From contig CAJTNA010000014.1 of assembly GCA_910577845.1 (NCBI GenBank), positions 1 to 36,798 on the forward strand: a DNA stretch of 36,798 bases, written 5' to 3'. Of the stretch, positions 33,566 to 36,798 are shown piece after piece. Positions within the stretch are counted from its first letter, which is position 1. The number at the start of each line of letters is the position of its first letter. The position numbers and the translations under genes were made by a program. The notes under the pieces are model-generated. The model was not told where the DNA came from, made no database searches, and worked only from the letters and a program-made list of their open reading frames with translations. The DNA is from an uncultured Christensenella sp. Lineage in GTDB: Bacteria > Bacillota > Clostridia > Christensenellales > UBA3700.

Positions 33566-34133
33566 CTTTATATTTCCTCGCTAATTCTTTATTAATTGTT
33601 TTTGCAATTGGCGTATTGTTGGTAATTTTTCCATTTTCACACACCATCCACCCAGAGCCTTTTAAATACCTTTTCCCATTATGTTCAAGAAAAATATCTA
33701 TTGTTATTCTCTGCCCTTTATCATCCCATTTTCCTAATTTATAATTGCCTTCCACATAAGATTTTAAAGCTTGTCTTGCATATTCTTTTGCCAAATATTC
33801 ACTATCTTCAATAGTAAATCCTAAAAACTCAAATATTTCTCGTTTGGTTTTATCCTCTTGGTTTTCACCAAAAATATAGTCCCTAAATTTGCCAATTCCA
33901 CACTCTGCTTTACATATTTTTATTGTAGGTTTTGATATCATTTCGTAGTTGCAATGACAATGATCATGATGAGGCAGTTTTGGTTTTTTTAATGAATAAA
34001 ACCAACAATTATCCACACTTAAACATTCTTTGCAATGTGTTAAGCCTCTTTGCACATGTTTACATTTTATCCATCCGTCATAAAAAATTTCACCTTCTAA
34101 ATTTTCTTTTATAATTTTATCTAATATTCCCAC
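33543..34133 (-). CDS. Cys/His-rich DUF6883-like protein, possible toxin domain
   Basis: About 196 aa. The N-terminal third holds CKHVQRGLTHCKECLSVDNC and LPHHDHCHCNY, a possible metal site like the C-terminal signature of MuF-type phage or polymorphic toxins. The C-terminal part, LGKWDDKGQRITIDIFLEHN then LKGSGWMVCENGKITNNTPI, resembles what I recall of DUF6883. AAGGAGG lies at 34146-34152: TTG at 34142 is too close (3 bases), GTG at 34133 is 12 bases away, so the start is uncertain. A broken relative lies at 34728-35337. There is no secretion signal. It may be an orphan toxin module left after rearrangement. Confidence 0.6.
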   Translation of the reverse strand: MGILDKIIKENLEGEIFYDGWIKCKHVQRGLTHCKECLSVDNCWFYSLKKPKLPHHDHCHCNYEMISKPTIKICKAECGIGKFRDYIFGENQEDKTKREIFEFLGFTIEDSEYLAKEYARQALKSYVEGNYKLGKWDDKGQRITIDIFLEHNGKRYLKGSGWMVCENGKITNNTPIAKTINKELARKYKDENRRYS

Positions 34134-34232
34134 AATCTGCAAATGCCTCCTTAAAATTTACTACCCTAATTTTAACAGCAAATTGCCCCTTTGCAAGAAT
34201 TATATGACATTTTTATTTTTTTCATATTCCAT

Positions 34233-34280
34233 AAGTAAAAAAATAACCTAAATCAAACATAAAGATGTTCGACTTAGGTT
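34233..34280 (-). terminator. Intrinsic terminator after the small SH3-like gene
   Basis: 34245-34259 pairs with 34266-34280: 15 base pairs including two G-T pairs, ending AACCTAA/TTAGGTT. On the minus strand it is followed by ATTTTTTT. It separates the two toxin-immunity-like cassettes. Confidence 0.75.
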
Positions 34281-34372
34281 GAGTATGGTGAAGCACTGTC
34301 TCCTTTATTCGAACCAAAAGATATTGTTTTCTGTACAATATATTTTTCAATTTAATATAGATTTATGATAAG

Positions 34373-34741
34373 TCAACTATCGTAATCGTAAGGAATTTTA
34401 TTCAATTTTTCGCCAAGCAAGTTGATGATAAAACCATCCTCCACTTTGCAAAACCATTTAGGATTTTGTTTTGGTAAATTTTCTAACAAATACTCATTAG
34501 TACAATCGCTTTCTTCAACAACTTCCAAATCTTTTATGTGTATTGCACAAAGAATATCATCTTTCAAGTCAATAGTATCCCAGTTATCAGCTGTTACTGG
34601 TGTAGGATCAGTAAAAATCACATGAAATGTCCTTCCTCTAATTTCTGCATCAATTATTGTCCCAACCATGCCTTCATAGACTTCTCTTTCATTATATCTT
34701 TGTCGTGAAACTAATACTTTTACTTTATCAAATAATTTCAT
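34373..34741 (-). CDS. Small SH3-like (DUF4926-like) protein, possible immunity protein
   Basis: A 122-aa protein starting at ATG 34741 (MKLFDKVKVLVSRQRYNERE), behind AGGGAGAAG. An upstream in-frame start at 34756 would lie inside the previous gene. VYEGMVGTIIDAEIRGRTFH and VIFTDPTPVTADNWDTIDL look like a small beta-barrel of the DUF4926 kind, followed by an acidic tail. Its start overlaps the end of the broken DUF6883-like gene by 14 bases. It resembles each half of the duplicated protein at 32963-33565. It may be an orphan immunity protein, kept although its toxin-like partner is broken. Confidence 0.6.
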   Translation of the reverse strand: MKLFDKVKVLVSRQRYNEREVYEGMVGTIIDAEIRGRTFHVIFTDPTPVTADNWDTIDLKDDILCAIHIKDLEVVEESDCTNEYLLENLPKQNPKWFCKVEDGFIINLLGEKLNKIPYDYDS

Positions 34742-35337
34742 TTCTTCTCCCTGCAATTAGTGTATTATTTTTTAATTTCCCATTCGTAAAAACCATCCAA
34801 CCAGTTTTAATTCGATATTTATTCCCAGAATGTTCTCCTTTGCCTTCAATTTCGACAATAACATTGATTGCTACTCCATGCTCATTATGACCATATATGA
34901 AATAATCACCTGCACAATAATTTTTAACAACGAAATTCTTTAAATATTCTAAAAATTCTTCATTAGGCTCATGTCACCAAGCACATATCCAATTTGATTT
35001 ATCCTTAAAGCAAAAATCTATTTTTCCTTTAGGAATAATTAATTCTATATCCGAAATCTTAGGAGCAGTAATATTTATTTCTTGACAATGACAATTATAA
35101 TGATAAAGTCCTCTTATATTTTTTGTATCCTTTAATAGTTCTTCAATACTAAATTCCATTGGTTCTGGTTTTTTATTTTTTTCATTCAAAAACCAACATT
35201 GATTGATAGCTATACACTTCACACAATGCTTTTTTGTTATTGTCCTTGTATTCCATTTTTATAATCAAAATCATCAATAACAACATCATTTAACTTGTCT
35301 TCAACTTTAAACCATTTACTTGTCCACTCTGCTAGCA
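34728..35337 (-). pseudogene. Second DUF6883-like gene, broken by a frameshift and a TGA
   Basis: ATG 35337 behind GAGGTG starts MLAEWTSKWFKVEDKLNDVV, then runs out of frame near 35255. The next frame reads TKKHCVKCIAINQCWFLNEK and LYHYNCHCQEINI, the same Cys/His block as in the gene at 33543-34133. After NWICAW there is a TGA near 34974, and the same frame then continues with HEPNEEFLEYLKNFVVKNYC, HGVAINVIVEIEGKGEH and IKTGWMVFTNGKLKNNTLIA to a stop at 34728. The last block matches SGWMVCENGKITNNTPIA. A toxin lost while its immunity partner persists is a plausible reading. Confidence 0.7.
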
Positions 35338-35529
35338 TTTTACACCTCACAATTATATATTTTAACTATATTGTAAGTAGTAAAAATTATGATTCAATAG
35401 TTTTATGACAAATTCTTTTATTTAATTATAACAAAATTGTTTATTTTTTTCAACTTAATTTGAAAATTCAATTAATTATCAAAAAAGTTTTAATATTTCA
35501 AATATAATCTTACACTAAAACAATCATTC

Positions 35530-35592
35530 ATAAAAAATAAGACGAATTCCTTACTAGATAAAGAGTTCGTCTTATTCTCTTGTGGTGACCCG
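35530..35592 (-). other. tRNA 3'-end-like sequence with terminator, possible attachment site
   Basis: On the minus strand CGGGTCACCA (35583-35592) reads like an acceptor-stem end plus CCA. Six bases later AATAAGACGAA pairs with TTCGTCTTATT (35536-35546 with 35566-35576) and is followed by TTTTTT, as after a tRNA gene. No T-arm or rest of a tRNA is present. This is what remains at one edge when an island inserts into a tRNA 3' end. The match is only 10 bases and no second copy is seen in the window. Confidence 0.35.
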
Positions 35593-35680
35593 ACTGTTAA
35601 TTATCCGAACACAATTATAGCAGTTAAAACGGCAATAATATTTATTTTAAGGTTAATAGCGAAAACACAATAAATAAAGT

Positions 35681-35710
35681 ACAGGCTTTCAAATCGAAGT
35701 CCTGTTTTTT
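35681..35710 (+). terminator. Intrinsic terminator upstream of pst
   Basis: ACAGGCTTTC (35681-35690) pairs with GAAGTCCTGT (35696-35705) with one mismatch and one wobble, followed by TTTTTT. It would shield pst from read-through. Confidence 0.6.
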
Positions 35711-35739
35711 ACATTTTTATTGCAACTGACTGACTAATT

Positions 35740-35767
35740 TTGTTACTTCTTCTTGCTATTCTATACT
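35740..35767 (+). promoter_or_regulatory. Possible promoter of pstS
   Basis: TTGTTA (35740-35745) and TATACT (35762-35767) with a 16-bp spacer, about 40 bases before the pstS start. No clear PhoP box is seen. Confidence 0.35.
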
Positions 35768-35807
35768 TGTCAAGCGACAAAAATAAAATTTCAAGGAGAA
35801 ACAAAAA

Positions 35808-36608
35808 ATGAAGAAACTGACAAAAATTTTAATGAGTGCATTGTGTATTACGGCAATATGCGGTTCTATGGCTGTGCTCAGCGGTTGCGGTAGCAAAAAG
35901 GAAAGTATAACCGTTTCGGGTTCGTCATCAGTTACCCCTATAATGGAAAAACTTGCGGCGGAATACGAAAAAACGCACGACGTAAGAATTACGGTAAATA
36001 TGTCTTCGTCCGGCGCGGGCATAAGCGACACGCAAAACGGCTTAAACGACTTTGGTATGTCTTCGCGCGAATTAAAATCAAGCGAAACGGGTGTGAAAGG
36101 CTATACGCTTTGTATGGACGGCATTGCTCTTATTGTCAATAAAGATTGTTCGGTTACGGACGTAAGCAAAGCGGACGTTAAAGCTCTCTACGAAAACGGT
36201 ACGTCAATTCCCGACACTTCTATTACGGCGGCAATCGGAAGGGATGCGTCAAGCGGAACTCGCACGGCGTTCGACGAGCTTTTGAAAATCGAAAACGGTT
36301 ACGCTACGAGCGTTGCCACGCTTGCCGAAACGGGTAACGTAATCGAAGCGATAAAAGGCTCGACAAACAGCATAGGCTACATATCTTACGGCAGTCTGAA
36401 AAGTACGGTTAAAAAGGTAAGTTTAGACGGCGTTGCTTGCACGGTGGAAAATATTATGAATAATACTTATGCGTTGCAACGTCCTTTTGTAATCGTACTC
36501 AAAGAAAACGGAACACTGTCTGCGGCGGCACAGGGCTTTTACGACTATATTTTCAGTAGCGAAGCTCAAACGGTTATTGCGGGTGCAGGTTATATTTCGG
36601 TAAAGTAA
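35808..36608 (+). CDS. pstS: Phosphate ABC transporter substrate-binding lipoprotein PstS
   Basis: The 266-aa protein has a signal peptide with lipobox LSGC (Cys27), so it is anchored outside the cell membrane, and captures phosphate for the PstCAB transporter. TVSGSSSVTPIMEKLA (about 35-50), MSSSGAGISD (about 65-74) and IGRDASSGTRTAFDEL (about 143-158) are the phosphate-binding loops of PstS. AAGGAG precedes the ATG. The length is at the short end for the family but the sequence is complete. Its GC-richer codons (GCG, ACG, CGC) set it apart from everything to the left, marking the host core genome. pstC follows after 1 base. Confidence 0.95.
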   Translation: MKKLTKILMSALCITAICGSMAVLSGCGSKKESITVSGSSSVTPIMEKLAAEYEKTHDVRITVNMSSSGAGISDTQNGLNDFGMSSRELKSSETGVKGYTLCMDGIALIVNKDCSVTDVSKADVKALYENGTSIPDTSITAAIGRDASSGTRTAFDELLKIENGYATSVATLAETGNVIEAIKGSTNSIGYISYGSLKSTVKKVSLDGVACTVENIMNNTYALQRPFVIVLKENGTLSAAAQGFYDYIFSSEAQTVIAGAGYISVK

Positions 36609-36609
36609 T

Positions 36610-36798
36610 ATGACTACTCTTACAAAGATAAAGACGGCAAAGTTTTTTTCAAAGGAAAATATCGCAAAAGCAATATTTATAGCCCTTGCGGCATTTTCCA
36701 TTCTTGCCGTATTTACGATTATCGGTTATTTGCTTTATGCAAGCATACCCGCTTTTCGTGATATAGGTTTTTTCAAGTTTATTTTCGGCTCTGAATGG
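36610..36798 (+). CDS. pstC: Phosphate ABC transporter permease PstC, N-terminal part
   Basis: The first 63 residues are visible: a short basic N-terminus (MTTLTKIKTAKFFSKENIAK), a transmembrane helix (about 21-46, AIFIALAAFSILAVFTIIGY) and the conserved FFKFIFGSEW before the next domain, typical of PstC (phosphate permease inner-membrane subunit). It starts 1 base after the pstS stop in the same operon and runs off the window. GC-rich codon use matches pstS. Confidence 0.88.
   Translation, partial: MTTLTKIKTAKFFSKENIAKAIFIALAAFSILAVFTIIGYLLYASIPAFRDIGFFKFIFGSEW

Larger units (their letters stand above)
35338..35807. other. Island edge and pst leader
   Basis: No gene. It holds the terminator and tRNA-end-like sequence at 35530-35592, a plus-strand terminator at 35681-35710 and the pst promoter region. 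AT content falls sharply only past about 35808. Confidence 0.45.

Noticed and set aside
35583..35660. Complete tRNA gene
   Set aside because: Only the last 10 bases resemble a tRNA; no T-arm, anticodon arm or D-arm can be drawn.

Overview
The window looks like an AT-rich accessory island in a Gram-positive (Firmicutes, probably uncultured Clostridia) chromosome. Supporting signs are strong AGGAGG-type ribosome binding sites, sigma-A promoters with 17-bp spacers, lipoprotein signal peptides with LSGC/LVGC lipoboxes, and an AT-rich coding style. Only the last kilobase (pstS and the start of pstC, from 35808) has the richer GC and GCG/CGC/ACG codon use I would expect of the host core. The species cannot be named from this sequence.

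Left part (1-4038): the start of a lipoprotein gene, then a decayed mobile element. The element holds an IS200-like end, a truncated sigma-like gene, a winged-helix protein gene with a probable frameshift, and a rolling-circle Rep (HUH) pseudogene that lost its start codon and gained two stops. Two large hairpins follow.

Central part (4039-19823, all minus strand): one long apparent operon behind a near-consensus promoter at 19795-19823. In transcription order it has a SNF2-type helicase, a DUF4391-like protein, a broken BRO antirepressor gene, a STAS-HATPase fusion, a type III methyltransferase (Mod), an unrecognised 385-aa protein, a type III restriction subunit (Res), and a second helicase with a probable PD-(D/E)XK nuclease tail. 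Several junctions overlap by a few bases. I read it as an expanded type III restriction or anti-phage system. I know of no characterised system with this exact gene set, so it is the main candidate for a new system here.

Right-central part (19824-28254): an IS200 tnpA relic; a self-contained HNH endonuclease gene with promoter, structured leader and terminator; a truncated AlbA_2-type regulator; a ClpP-fold SDH-type serine protease with a small partner; a broken Mrr-like endonuclease; and a type II restriction-modification cassette. That cassette has a D12-class adenine methyltransferase, a second methyltransferase, an IceA/NlaIII-like HNH endonuclease and an XRE control protein whose promoter overlaps a perfect inverted repeat.

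Right part (28255-35592): a second, better preserved relative of the left element, with paired hairpins, a 50-aa ORF, an intact HUH Rep, a multiply broken serine recombinase and an intact sigma-like protein. Next come two related cassettes, each pairing a Cys/His-rich DUF6883-like (possible toxin) gene with an SH3-like possible immunity gene; one toxin-like gene is broken. A terminator beside a 10-base tRNA-3'-end-like sequence may mark the island edge, followed by the pst operon. Mobility genes are largely decayed, while the defence enzymes are mostly intact.
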